A stretch of 12,918 nt of DNA from Fusobacteriaceae bacterium UBA2433. GTDB lineage: Bacteria > Fusobacteriota > Fusobacteriia > Fusobacteriales > Fusobacteriaceae. The stretch covers positions 1-12,918 of the forward strand of contig DDQV01000007.1 in NCBI GenBank assembly GCA_002342785.1. The letters run 5' to 3'. The translations under genes and the position numbers were made by a program. Of the stretch, positions 1 to 6,017 are shown piece after piece (the first letter of the stretch is position 1; each line of letters begins with the position of its first letter). Under the pieces are notes generated by a model. It was not told the DNA's origin, did no database searches, and saw only the letters and a program-made list of their open reading frames with translations.

Positions 1-481
1 CTTTTCGTCAAGCTTTTTTTTGTTTTTTTAAAAGTAAATTATATAACTCGATTTGTGCAAATTTTAAAAACAAATACTTTTTTACAATATAATTTTTTTA
101 CTCAGGAATTCTTAAATAAAGAGGGAAAATTTAAAATTAATTTAAGACAAATATTTATTAAAATCAGAGTTTAAAGATAAAATGTTCATAGACAGGCACT
201 CCCTATTTAAATTGTTTTTATGGTGATTACAATCTTACACTAAGAGTGTCTATTTTTTTATTTATTTTTTGCACAAGTCAAGTTATGTACTAAAAAATTT
301 ACATAGACGCTGTGAATTAGTTTTTATTCTTATAGTTTAGTCTATTTTTTTAAAGTTTTAACCATAATTCTATGTTTAATTGTTAATTAGTTAAATAACT
401 CTCGATGTTTTATATGTAATAAGGATATGTTAACATAGTTTTTATAGGACACAACGTCAAATAAATTATTCAAAGAGTGAT
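1..481. other. Gene-free AT-rich stretch before the IS110 remnant
   Basis: No convincing coding frame is visible on either strand. The stretch is dominated by A/T runs. Two things can be seen. The first is an imperfect long-range pairing, TAGACA..CACTC near 189-204 with GAGTGTCTA at 244-252, followed by a T-run. The second is a 13-bp direct repeat, GTCTATTTTTTTA, at 248-260 and 340-352, which is mostly low complexity. Because a decayed IS110-family transposase begins at about 482, part of this stretch is probably the left non-coding end of that element. The outer boundary of the element cannot be placed, since IS110 elements usually lack terminal inverted repeats. Confidence 0.5.
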
Positions 482-912
482 AACTATGATTTTGTTGTTA
501 TCGATGTTGCTAAAAATAAACACAATTGATATATTTTTGATTCTTCTAAAAAGATAATTGAAACAAAGTTTTCTTTTCTAAATTCTTTAGAAGGTTTTAC
601 AACTTTTAAAAATATTTTATCCTCATACTCAGATAATTTATCCAATATAAAAATAGGAATAGAATCAACTGGTCGTTTTAACAATAATGTTATCAATTTT
701 ATTCGTAAAAACAGTCTAGAGTTAAAATTTTTAACTCACTTGCCGTAAATCTTTAGCGTAAAACTATGACACCACTTCAAAAGAATAAAAAAGATAAAAT
801 TGATACACAAATTATAGCTCAAATACTTTTCAGAGATAATTCTAATTCCTACCTACCTATAGATTACCACATAAATGAATTGAAATCACTAGCAAGGCAT
901 AATATAGATTAA
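482..912 (+). pseudogene. IS110-family transposase, N-terminal (RuvC-like DEDD) part, broken
   Basis: Conceptual translation from 482 gives NYDFVVIDVAKNKHN, then a TGA stop, then YIFDSSKKIIETKFSFLNS and further on KIGIESTGRF. This is the start of an IS110-family DEDD transposase: the first Asp lies in VIDVAKNKH and the Glu in IESTG. A stop near 748 ends this frame. After a frame change the homology resumes at about 764 with RKTMTPLQKNKKDKIDTQII, which carries the third acidic motif (DKID), and ends at TAA 910-912. No ATG start precedes the homology. Weak family-like residues continue to about 960, where the IS3 element interrupts the gene. The gene has at least one in-frame stop, one frameshift, no start and an insertion, so it is certainly non-functional. 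It pairs with the C-terminal part at 2180-2839. Confidence 0.85.
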
Positions 913-955
913 TCGGTCATTGCGGAAAATACAAAATATTCGTTACAAGAATATT

Positions 956-964
956 TAATCTGTA
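956..964. repeat. IS3 terminal inverted repeat, left
   Basis: TAATCTGTA here is the exact reverse complement of TACAGATTA at 2163-2171. The inner AAAAAAGAGTG motif (984-994) is also mirrored near the other end (2138-2149). Confidence 0.65.
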
Positions 965-1003
965 CTCTTTGTCAAAGATATATAAAAAAGAGTGGGACAA
1001 TAT

Positions 1004-1659
1004 TTAAGCATTCAAAAGATGATTCCTGTATTCTACAGGAGTCATCTTTTTTAAATTCCATTGATATCTATGGTTATTGTAATAATTCATAAATTTTTTC
1101 ATCTCTTTTTTGACTGCATTTAAATCTTTACATTTTTTTAATTTTAAGTTATCCAAAACTTCATAAACTAGTATTTTATTAGTTGCCCCATCTTTAATTA
1201 CTGATAGGTATACTCTCTGTCCATTTCCATAAGCTAAATAACTAATATCTATTAACATTACTTTCATAGGAATTCCTTGTTTAAACTCTCTATTTAAGGT
1301 ATTCGGTAAAGTACTGTGTTCTTTAGTCGCTTTAGTAATCTGTTTATATTTATTTGGTTTTCTATGAGGGCAAATAATACTATATTTTCTCATTATTCTA
1401 CCTATTTTTTTTAGATTATAGATAATGTTGAAATCATTTTCTAAATTCATTTTTATTGATCTAGCACCTTTTTTGTAACCTTTTTATTAAAGGCTTTTAA
1501 AATAATTTTTTTAATCTTTAAATCTTCTTCTTCCTTCAATAGCAAAGATTTTTTAGAATTTAAGTAATTGTAATATCCAGATCTTGAAACTTTAGCTTGA
1601 TGGCATAAAAACACTGTCATTCTGTACAAATTGTATTTATTGTTTGTTGCTTCAATCAT
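1004..1659 (-). pseudogene. IS3-family transposase orfB, frameshifted and internally deleted
   Basis: The N-terminal part (1659 down to about 1485) has the HTH_21-like region of IS3 OrfB, with VSRSGYYNYLNSKK. The frame is then lost. A one-base shift near 1485 restores GYKKGARSIKMNLENDF, joined to NLKKIGRIMRKYSIICPHRK and the start of the rve catalytic core, where MLIDISYLAY holds the first Asp of the DDE triad. After DNLKLKK the sequence jumps directly to CKDLNAVKKEMKKFMNYYNN and the standard C-terminus LKKMTPVEYRNHLLNA. The family normally has about 75-80 residues in between, including the HSDQG (second D) and WDNAPQESFFG (E) motifs, and all of these are missing here. The frame across this junction is open, so it looks like a clean in-frame deletion. 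The protein cannot catalyse transposition even if the frameshift were bypassed. Confidence 0.88.
1014..1050 (-). other. Strong hairpin inside the 3' end of IS3 orfB
   Basis: There is a near-perfect dyad: AAAAGATGA plus TCCTGTA, a 3-nt loop, then TACAGGA plus TCATCTTTT. That is 16 paired bases with one internal mismatch. It overlaps the codons for the last residues of OrfB (KKMTPVEYRNHLL). It is terminator-like because the stem ends in a T-run on either strand, although no separate U-tail follows on the - strand. Confidence 0.6.
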
Positions 1660-1679
1660 TCTAAAAATATCTAGTTTTT

Positions 1680-2087
1680 TTACCAGCCCCTTCTCATTTT
1701 TTTTAACTTTTTTAGAAATTCATTCTCAATTTCTAAAAATTTAATTTTAGCCTCTGGTTTTTCCATTTTTTCAGCATCAGTTAATTCTCTACTTTTAGGT
1801 CTTCTTAAATACCGTTCTCTAGAGTCTTTCAAACCTAAAAGACCTTCTTTGTCATATGATTTTTTCCACCTTTGTATAGATTGCTCTACTCTTTTAATCC
1901 CAGTCATTTCAATGTAAAAACTATTTTCTTCAAAGATTATTTTAGGTAATTGCCCTTTAAAATACTCTTCAACAAATTTTTCTTTAAATTCAAGAGCATA
2001 AACAATAGATTTAGATGAAACTCTCATAACATTTTTATTTTTAGATAGTGTTTTAATTTCTTTCTTAGTAAATAATTTTTTAGATAT
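1680..2087 (-). pseudogene. IS3-family transposase orfA (HTH protein) with lost start codon
   Basis: This frame encodes an OrfA-type DNA-binding protein: a helix-turn-helix region with the phrase RVEQSIQRWKKSYDKEGLLG, then a C-terminal leucine-zipper-like helix ending FLEIENEFLKKLKKMRRGW. The first ATG is at 2027, but it has no Shine-Dalgarno site. Family-like residues (ISKKLFTKKEIKTLSKNKNV) continue in frame upstream to an ATA codon at 2087-2085. That codon sits 5 nt after a good AAGGAG site (2098-2093). The original start was therefore probably ATG at 2087, mutated to ATA, and the protein was about 136 residues. A proline in MEKPEAKIKFLE interrupts the coiled coil and looks like further decay. 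The gene ends in an A8 slippery run that leads into orfB. Confidence 0.8.
1697..1704 (-). promoter_or_regulatory. Probable -1 programmed frameshift site, orfA to orfB
   Basis: On the - strand the run of eight A's (TTA AAA AAA ATG) lies near the end of orfA. A -1 slip here gives AAT GAG AAG GGG CTG GTA AAA AAA CTA and runs without a stop into the orfB frame (VKKLDIFRMIEATNN). This is the normal IS3-family way of making the OrfAB transposase. In this decayed copy it is only a relic. Confidence 0.6.
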
Positions 2088-2162
2088 TTGAACTCCTTGA
2101 TCTTTATTTTTAAGTATACAAAACCTGTAGATTTTGACACTCTTTTTTTCTAGTGTCTAGTC

Positions 2163-2171
2163 TACAGATTA
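2163..2171. repeat. IS3 terminal inverted repeat, right
   Basis: TACAGATTA is the exact reverse complement of the left end at 956-964. It lies about 65 bp upstream of the orfA ribosome-binding site, as expected for the promoter-proximal end of an IS3 element. Confidence 0.65.
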
Positions 2172-2179
2172 CAGTATAA

Positions 2180-2839
2180 TTAGATATTGCTTTTCCTTAA
2201 CTAAGTGGTGCAGTTTGGTTAATGCATCAAAAGTCTTCTCATGCTTTATTATTGGAGTTTTCTCTAACTAAATTAACAAATATCTTATCTAAAAATTCAT
2301 AAGGATATTATACTAAAAAAAAAGCTAAAGAAATTAAATTCCTTGTAACTAATTCTATTGACACGAGCGAATGGTCAATTAGTTTCGAACTGCAACAAAG
2401 CATAGGACTAATTCAGAACATTCAATATAAAATAGATCTCTTAGATAAGAAAATCAAAGAAACCGTAATAGCAACCAAAAAACCATTAGTACAATTCCAG
2501 GAATATATTATGTTCTAGCTAGCATTATCTTATCTGAAATTGGAAATGTTAAAAACTTTTCTAATTCTGATAAGTTATTAGCTTTCATAGGATTAAAATT
2601 TTCACCTCATCAATCGGGAGACTATACTACAAATATGGCCAAAATGGTTAAGAGAGGTTCAAAATACTTCTACTGGACTCTATTAGAAGCAGTTAGAACA
2701 GGTAAAAGTGCAAGAGTTCCTATCTTTAAAGATATATCAAGGAAAACATCATTTAGTAGCCATGAGTCATACAGCTAGGAAATTACTAAGAGTCATTTTT
2801 CATTTATTAAAAACAGAAGAAACATTTATGAGTAGTTAA
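2180..2839 (+). pseudogene. IS110-family transposase, C-terminal (Transposase_20) part, broken
   Basis: The coding sequence resumes after the IS3 element with LDIAFP and a TAA stop, then a region containing LTKLTNILSKNS, another TAA, then YTKKKAKEIKFLVTNSIDTS and LQQSIGLIQNIQYKID. A frameshift near 2490 is followed by TIPGIYYVLASIILSEIGNV, LLAFIGLKFSPHQSGDYTTN and KRGSKYFYWTLLEA. A second frameshift near 2740 leads to GKHHLVAMSHTARKLLRVIF and the natural stop at 2837-2839. The HQSG motif matches the conserved C-terminal serine region of IS110 transposases, and the GKHH...HTARKL tail is typical of the family. The gene carries two stops and two frameshifts and is separated from its N-terminal half, so it is a dead copy. 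Confidence 0.87.
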
Positions 2840-3054
2840 TCAAAAAATCTAAATCGATATACTCTTTTTGTGATGTGATTTTTTTTAATTTAGCTATAAA
2901 AATATTAACTATTTTTACTTAACTTCATATAGTTAGTCTTAAAATATTATTATTAAATATATTTCTATTTCAGAAAAAAGTTATCACGACACATTAAACA
3001 TTATTTCACTTATAAATTTTTAAATAAACTTATTTTTTATAATTTCCTATGTAA
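2840..3054. other. AT-rich intergenic stretch between IS remnant and tRNA terminator
   Basis: No coding frame, RNA gene or recognisable dyad was found. Part may be the short right end of the IS110 element, but no boundary is visible. Confidence 0.5.
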
Positions 3055-3080
3055 TAAAAAAAATCTCCTTAGAGATTTTG
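3055..3080 (-). terminator. Rho-independent terminator of the tRNA operon
   Basis: On the - strand the stem is AAATCTC / GAGATTT (3078-3072 with 3067-3061) with a 4-nt loop, followed by a run of U's (3063-3055). It starts 11 nt after the CCA end of tRNA-Asp. Confidence 0.85.
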
Positions 3081-3091
3081 AATTTAATATA

Positions 3092-3168
<77 letters not shown>

Positions 3169-3185
3169 ATGATACATACTATAAA

Positions 3186-3261
3186 TGGTGCTCACAACAG
3201 GACTTGAACCTGTGACCCCCTGCTTGTAAGGCAGGTGCTCTCCCAACTGAGCTATGCGAGC
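3186..3261 (-). tRNA. tRNA-Val (UAC)
   Basis: A 76-nt cloverleaf with encoded CCA. The acceptor arms are GCTCGCA and TGTGAGC, and the anticodon stem CCTGC/GCAGG encloses CTTACAA, giving anticodon TAC. The gap to tRNA-Asp is 17 nt. Confidence 0.96.
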
Positions 3262-3271
3262 ATATTACATT

Positions 3272-3346
3272 TGGTAGTCCGTAGGGGAGTTGAACCCCTC
3301 CCGCTTGAGTGAAAACCAAGAATCCTAACCGATAGACGAACGGACC
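3272..3346 (-). tRNA. tRNA-Glu (UUC)
   Basis: A 75-nt cloverleaf with encoded CCA. The anticodon arm CTTGG-TTTTCAC-TCAAG gives anticodon TTC. The acceptor arms GGTCCGT and ACGGACT pair with a terminal G1-U72 wobble, and the discriminator is A. The gap to tRNA-Val is 10 nt. Confidence 0.95.
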
Positions 3347-3362
3347 ACAATTGTAATATAAA

Positions 3363-3439
3363 TGGTGCCTTGAAATGGATTCGAACCATCGACCGCTCGG
3401 GTATGAACCGAGTGCTCTAGCCAACTGAGCTATCAAGGC
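3363..3439 (-). tRNA. tRNA-Met (CAU), elongator type
   Basis: A 77-nt cloverleaf with encoded CCA. The anticodon arm CTCGG-TTCATAC-CCGAG gives anticodon CAT. Position 1 pairs with 72 (G-C, arms GCCTTGA/TCAAGGC) and the anticodon stem lacks the three G-C pairs of an initiator, so it is not tRNA-fMet. The TTCATAC loop favours elongator Met over the lysidine-modified Ile tRNA (usually CTCATAA), but the sequence alone is not decisive. Confidence 0.9.
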
Positions 3440-3444
3440 AATTT

Positions 3445-3520
3445 TGGTGGAGATAAGCGGGGTCGAACCGCTGACCTCCGCAGTGCAAGTGCGGCGCTCT
3501 CCCAACTGAGCTATATCCCC
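3445..3520 (-). tRNA. tRNA-Ala (UGC)
   Basis: A 76-nt cloverleaf with encoded CCA. The anticodon arm CCGCA-CTTGCAC-TGCGG gives anticodon TGC. The acceptor arms are GGGGATA and TATCTCC. It lies 5 nt upstream of tRNA-Met in the same transcript. Confidence 0.96.
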
Positions 3521-3524
3521 AAAA

Positions 3525-3601
<77 letters not shown>

Positions 3602-3604
3602 ATA

Positions 3605-3689
3605 TGGTGGTTGGAGAAGGATTTGAACCTTCGAAGGCTGAGCCGGCAGATTTACAGTCTGCTCCCTTTGACCACTCGGGAATCCAACC
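3605..3689 (-). tRNA. tRNA-Tyr (GUA)
   Basis: An 85-nt class II tRNA with a long variable arm and encoded CCA. The anticodon arm GCAGA-CTGTAAA-TCTGC gives anticodon GTA. The acceptor arms are GGTTGGA and TCCAACC. It is the first gene of the operon, about 28 nt downstream of the predicted transcription start. Confidence 0.96.
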
Positions 3690-3700
3690 ACTAATATTTA

Positions 3701-3717
3701 TATCTCACGCAGAGATA
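3701..3717 (-). other. Leader hairpin of the tRNA transcript
   Basis: TATCTC and GAGATA form a 6-bp stem around a 5-nt loop. It sits at the predicted 5' end of the tRNA primary transcript, 7 nt after the -10 box and 11 nt before tRNA-Tyr. Confidence 0.5.
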
Positions 3718-3723
3718 CGATTT

Positions 3724-3752
3724 ATTATATAAAATAATATAAATTTTGTCAA
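3724..3752 (-). promoter_or_regulatory. Consensus sigma-70 promoter of the tRNA operon
   Basis: The -35 box TTGACA (3752-3747) and the -10 box TATAAT (3729-3724) both match the consensus exactly, with a 17-bp spacer. A run of A's just upstream (about 3753-3761) may act as an UP element. The -35 box starts 7 nt after the stop codon of the radical SAM gene. Confidence 0.92.
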
Positions 3753-3759
3753 TTTTTTT

Positions 3760-4692
3760 TTAGTTTTTTATATAGATTTGATCATTCTCAATAACTATTT
3801 TGACTTTTCCTTCTTTTTGTAAAATATTTAAATATTTAAATAACTCTACTTCTCCTCTTTGAAGTAATTCAACCATCTCATAAATACTATATTTTCTTTT
3901 AGAAAGCATATTTAAAATAAGTTCTTCTAATTTTTCACTGTATTTAGGAAATTCCTCCCTAGAAGTATATTTTTTTATGATCTCCACCGAATTTAAATTA
4001 TGACTCTCAAAAAAATCTTTAATCTCAGTTAATCTTTTCATAGAAGCTGGTTTTATATCTTCTGTAGCTCCTGGTCTAGCAAGGGTATTTAATTGAATTA
4101 CAGTTACTTTTTTATCTTTCAAATATTCTACAAATTTTTTTAGTTCCTCATCACCGTCATTTATTCCTTCAACTATAAAAATTTCTAAGTATACTTCTTT
4201 TTTAGTTTCCGATAAAAATTTAGTCATACCGTCTAATATATTTTTAGCGTGTAAACCTTCAATAGGTCTATTTATCTTTTCAAATATATCCTCTGATATC
4301 GCATCTAAAGATGGAATAATTAAATCTGCTTCTTCCAAAGCTTCTCTGACATCTGAATCATTTAAAAGAGTTGAATTAGTTATCACTGCTATTTTTCCAC
4401 TATATATTTTCCTTATTTCTCTTATAATCATACCTAGATCTTTATTTAATGTTGGCTCTCCACTTCCTGAAAAAGTTATATAATCAGGAGTTAAATTTTG
4501 TAATATATCTTTTACTTCTTCAATCAATCTATCTATATCTATATAACTATCTCTTCTATTATAAAATTTTGTTGTAGATCCACACTCACAGTAGATGCAA
4601 TTTAAATTACATGTTTTAGACATAACTAAATCAACTCCTAGAGAAACTCCTAATCTTCTAGAAGGTACTGGCCCAAATATATATTTATACAC
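3760..4692 (-). CDS. Radical SAM protein, COG0731 (TYW1-like) family, with C-terminal winged-helix-like tail
   Basis: This 310-residue protein opens with YKYIFGPVPSRRLG and then the SAM-binding 4Fe-4S motif CxxxCxxC (C28, C32, C35, in KTCNLNCIYCECG). This is the pattern of the COG0731 group, relatives of the archaeal wyosine-synthesis enzyme TYW1. The phrase FSGSGEPTLN supplies the glycine-rich SAM contact. Residues about 255-310 look like a small winged-helix domain (SIYEMVELLQRGEVELFKYL). The bacterial substrate is not established; bacteria do not make wyosine, so the enzyme name often carried over by annotation should be treated with caution. The start is GTG at 4692, chosen because AGGGGG lies 6 nt upstream. 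It begins 15 nt after the yvcK stop, so the two are almost certainly co-transcribed. No terminator separates it from the tRNA promoter. Confidence 0.85.
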   Translation of the reverse strand: MYKYIFGPVPSRRLGVSLGVDLVMSKTCNLNCIYCECGSTTKFYNRRDSYIDIDRLIEEVKDILQNLTPDYITFSGSGEPTLNKDLGMIIREIRKIYSGKIAVITNSTLLNDSDVREALEEADLIIPSLDAISEDIFEKINRPIEGLHAKNILDGMTKFLSETKKEVYLEIFIVEGINDGDEELKKFVEYLKDKKVTVIQLNTLARPGATEDIKPASMKRLTEIKDFFESHNLNSVEIIKKYTSREEFPKYSEKLEELILNMLSKRKYSIYEMVELLQRGEVELFKYLNILQKEGKVKIVIENDQIYIKN

Positions 4693-4707
4693 TTTTATCC
4701 CCCTATT

Positions 4708-5673
4708 TTACAATTTTATTTTTCCTAATACCAATGAATATATAGTTGATGCTAATTTCAATGGATTATGTCTTACAGTTTTATTTTCACTTATTTCGAT
4801 CAATGGTTCTTTAATTATCTTAAGAGAATATTTTCTAAGATTTTCTAAATCTATTTTTATTTCTTTAACATTTTGTTCCTTATATTTCTCCAAAATATCA
4901 TTTGGTATTTTTTTACTATTCACTATAACTGAGTTAAAAAATTCCGTTCCAACATGGGAATATATAGCTTTAATATGATCTCCAACACTATAACCAGTAG
5001 TTTCTCCTGGTTGTTCCATAGCATTAGATACATATATTTTATGAGCTTTTGATTTTAATATAGCATCTTTTATCTCTTTTATAATTAAATTTGGCATAAT
5101 ACTAGTATAAAGACTTCCTATACCTACTATGACCATATCGGCTTTTTCTATTGCATCTATTGTTTCTTTAACTACTTTTGGCTCTTTATCAAAATAAACT
5201 CTTTTTATTTTCTTATGGATATTTGGAATCTTAGACTCTCCTACAACTATCTCTCCATCTTCCATCTCTGCAATAAGAGTACAACTACTTGAAGTAGCCG
5301 GCAGTACAGTTCCTTTAATATTTAATACTTCATTTAATGCCTTTATTCCATCTACTATATTCCCTTCAATATTTATCATAGCTGTCAACATAAGATTTCC
5401 AATTGGATGACCAGCTAAATCACTGGTTCCACCAAACCTATAATTTAAAAGTTCCTCTCCCTTACTTTCAAATTCACTTAGAGCAATCATAACATTTCTG
5501 ATGTCACCTGGTGCAGGAATATTAAATTCTGTCCTAAGTCTACCAGAAGATCCTCCATCATCTGCTACTGTAACTATAGCAGTTATATCTAATGGAAAAT
5601 ACTTCAACCCCCTTAATAAATTAGAAAGACCTGTCCCTCCTCCTAACACCACTATCTTTGGTTTTTTCTCCAT
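4708..5673 (-). CDS. yvcK: YvcK/CofD-like protein (gluconeogenesis factor family)
   Basis: This 321-residue protein is the usual length for YvcK. The N-terminal nucleotide-binding loop is VVLGGGTGLSNLLRGLK (residues 8-24), followed by VTVADDGGSSGRLR (about 35-48), PAPGDIRNVMIAL (about 53-65) and AGHPIGNLMLTA. All are signatures of the CofD-like UPF0052 family. In Bacillus, YvcK binds UDP-sugars, is needed for growth on gluconeogenic carbon sources and affects cell shape and peptidoglycan synthesis. It is cytoplasmic. The ATG start has GGAG 7 nt upstream. In Firmicutes the gene usually lies between rapZ and whiA; here neither is present and the downstream partner is a radical SAM gene instead. 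Its promoter carries an inverted repeat centred on the -35 box. Confidence 0.92.
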   Translation of the reverse strand: MEKKPKIVVLGGGTGLSNLLRGLKYFPLDITAIVTVADDGGSSGRLRTEFNIPAPGDIRNVMIALSEFESKGEELLNYRFGGTSDLAGHPIGNLMLTAMINIEGNIVDGIKALNEVLNIKGTVLPATSSSCTLIAEMEDGEIVVGESKIPNIHKKIKRVYFDKEPKVVKETIDAIEKADMVIVGIGSLYTSIMPNLIIKEIKDAILKSKAHKIYVSNAMEQPGETTGYSVGDHIKAIYSHVGTEFFNSVIVNSKKIPNDILEKYKEQNVKEIKIDLENLRKYSLKIIKEPLIEISENKTVRHNPLKLASTIYSLVLGKIKL

Positions 5674-5704
5674 AATTTTCTCCTTTATTTAACTTGATAC
5701 CTTA

Positions 5705-5732
5705 AGTATAACACAAGATTATTTTATGTAAA
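5705..5732 (-). promoter_or_regulatory. Promoter of the yvcK-radical SAM operon
   Basis: The -35 box is TTTACA (5732-5727) and the -10 box TATACT (5710-5705), with a 16-bp spacer and an extended-type TG upstream of the -10. It lies about 30 nt before the yvcK start. Confidence 0.65.
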
Positions 5733-5746
5733 AATAAGAATAATCT
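5716..5746. promoter_or_regulatory. Inverted repeat centred on the yvcK -35 box
   Basis: AGATTATT (5716-5723) and AATAATCT (5739-5746) form a perfect 8-bp dyad with a 15-nt gap. The centre falls on the -35 hexamer. The two half-sites are about two helical turns apart, as for a dimeric regulator, but AT-rich DNA gives such matches by chance fairly often. Confidence 0.4.
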
Positions 5747-5897
5747 CTTATAATTTTAAATAATTAAAAGTAAAACTTAACCCCTTAAAACTATTATATA
5801 ACCCCAATTTATTCCCTATATTTCATACTGATTTAAATATATATTTTTCTTACTACCACTATTATTTTTAATTAAAAATTTTGTAACGACTTAAGAC

Positions 5898-5932
5898 TAT
5901 TACTTGACACGAAAGTAATAAGCCTTTAATAT
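5898..5932 (+). promoter_or_regulatory. Promoter of the small membrane protein gene with an operator-like dyad
   Basis: The -35 box TTGACA (5904-5909) and the -10 box TAATAT (5927-5932) are 17 bp apart. A perfect 8-bp inverted repeat, TATTACTT (5898-5905) and AAGTAATA (5913-5920), is separated by 7 nt and straddles the -35 box. It looks like a repressor site. The predicted leader is about 78 nt. Confidence 0.65.
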
Positions 5933-6017
5933 AAAGAAGTATTTTTAAAAACAATTATAAATATTTTATTAAAAGATTTATCAGTAAAAAAACAAAAATT
6001 ATTGAAGGAGTGTAAAA

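Larger units (their letters stand above)
956..2171 (-). mobile_element. Degenerate IS3-family (IS150-like) insertion sequence inserted in the IS110 gene
   Basis: The element is delimited by a perfect 9-bp inverted pair, TAATCTGTA at 956-964 and TACAGATTA at 2163-2171. A second inner match lies further in: AAAAAAGAGTG at 984-994, and its complement within 2138-2149. Inside lie orfA and orfB of an IS3-family transposase, both on the - strand. No direct target duplication can be recognised at the flanks (AATAT on the left, CAGTA on the right), so the exact ends are uncertain by a few bases; TGTA...TACA at 961-2166 is the alternative. The element is about 1.2 kb, shorter than the roughly 1.4-1.5 kb usual for the group, which fits the internal deletion in orfB. 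It splits the IS110 coding sequence, so it arrived later. Confidence 0.82.

Noticed and set aside
530..535. An in-frame TGA in the IS110 N-terminal part, possibly recoded (selenocysteine or tryptophan)
   Set aside because: The gene has further stops and frameshifts and no start codon, and the family has Asp/Ile-type residues here. Simple decay is the better explanation.
484..696. A 70-residue - strand open frame
   Set aside because: It lies opposite the IS110 N-terminal remnant, which explains the conserved residues on the + strand. No ribosome-binding site was seen.
4595..4978. A 127-residue + strand open frame overlapping the radical SAM and yvcK genes
   Set aside because: It is antisense to two strongly supported genes and has no family features.
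5501..5692. A 63-residue + strand open frame opposite the start of yvcK
   Set aside because: It is an antisense shadow of the conserved nucleotide-binding motifs of YvcK.
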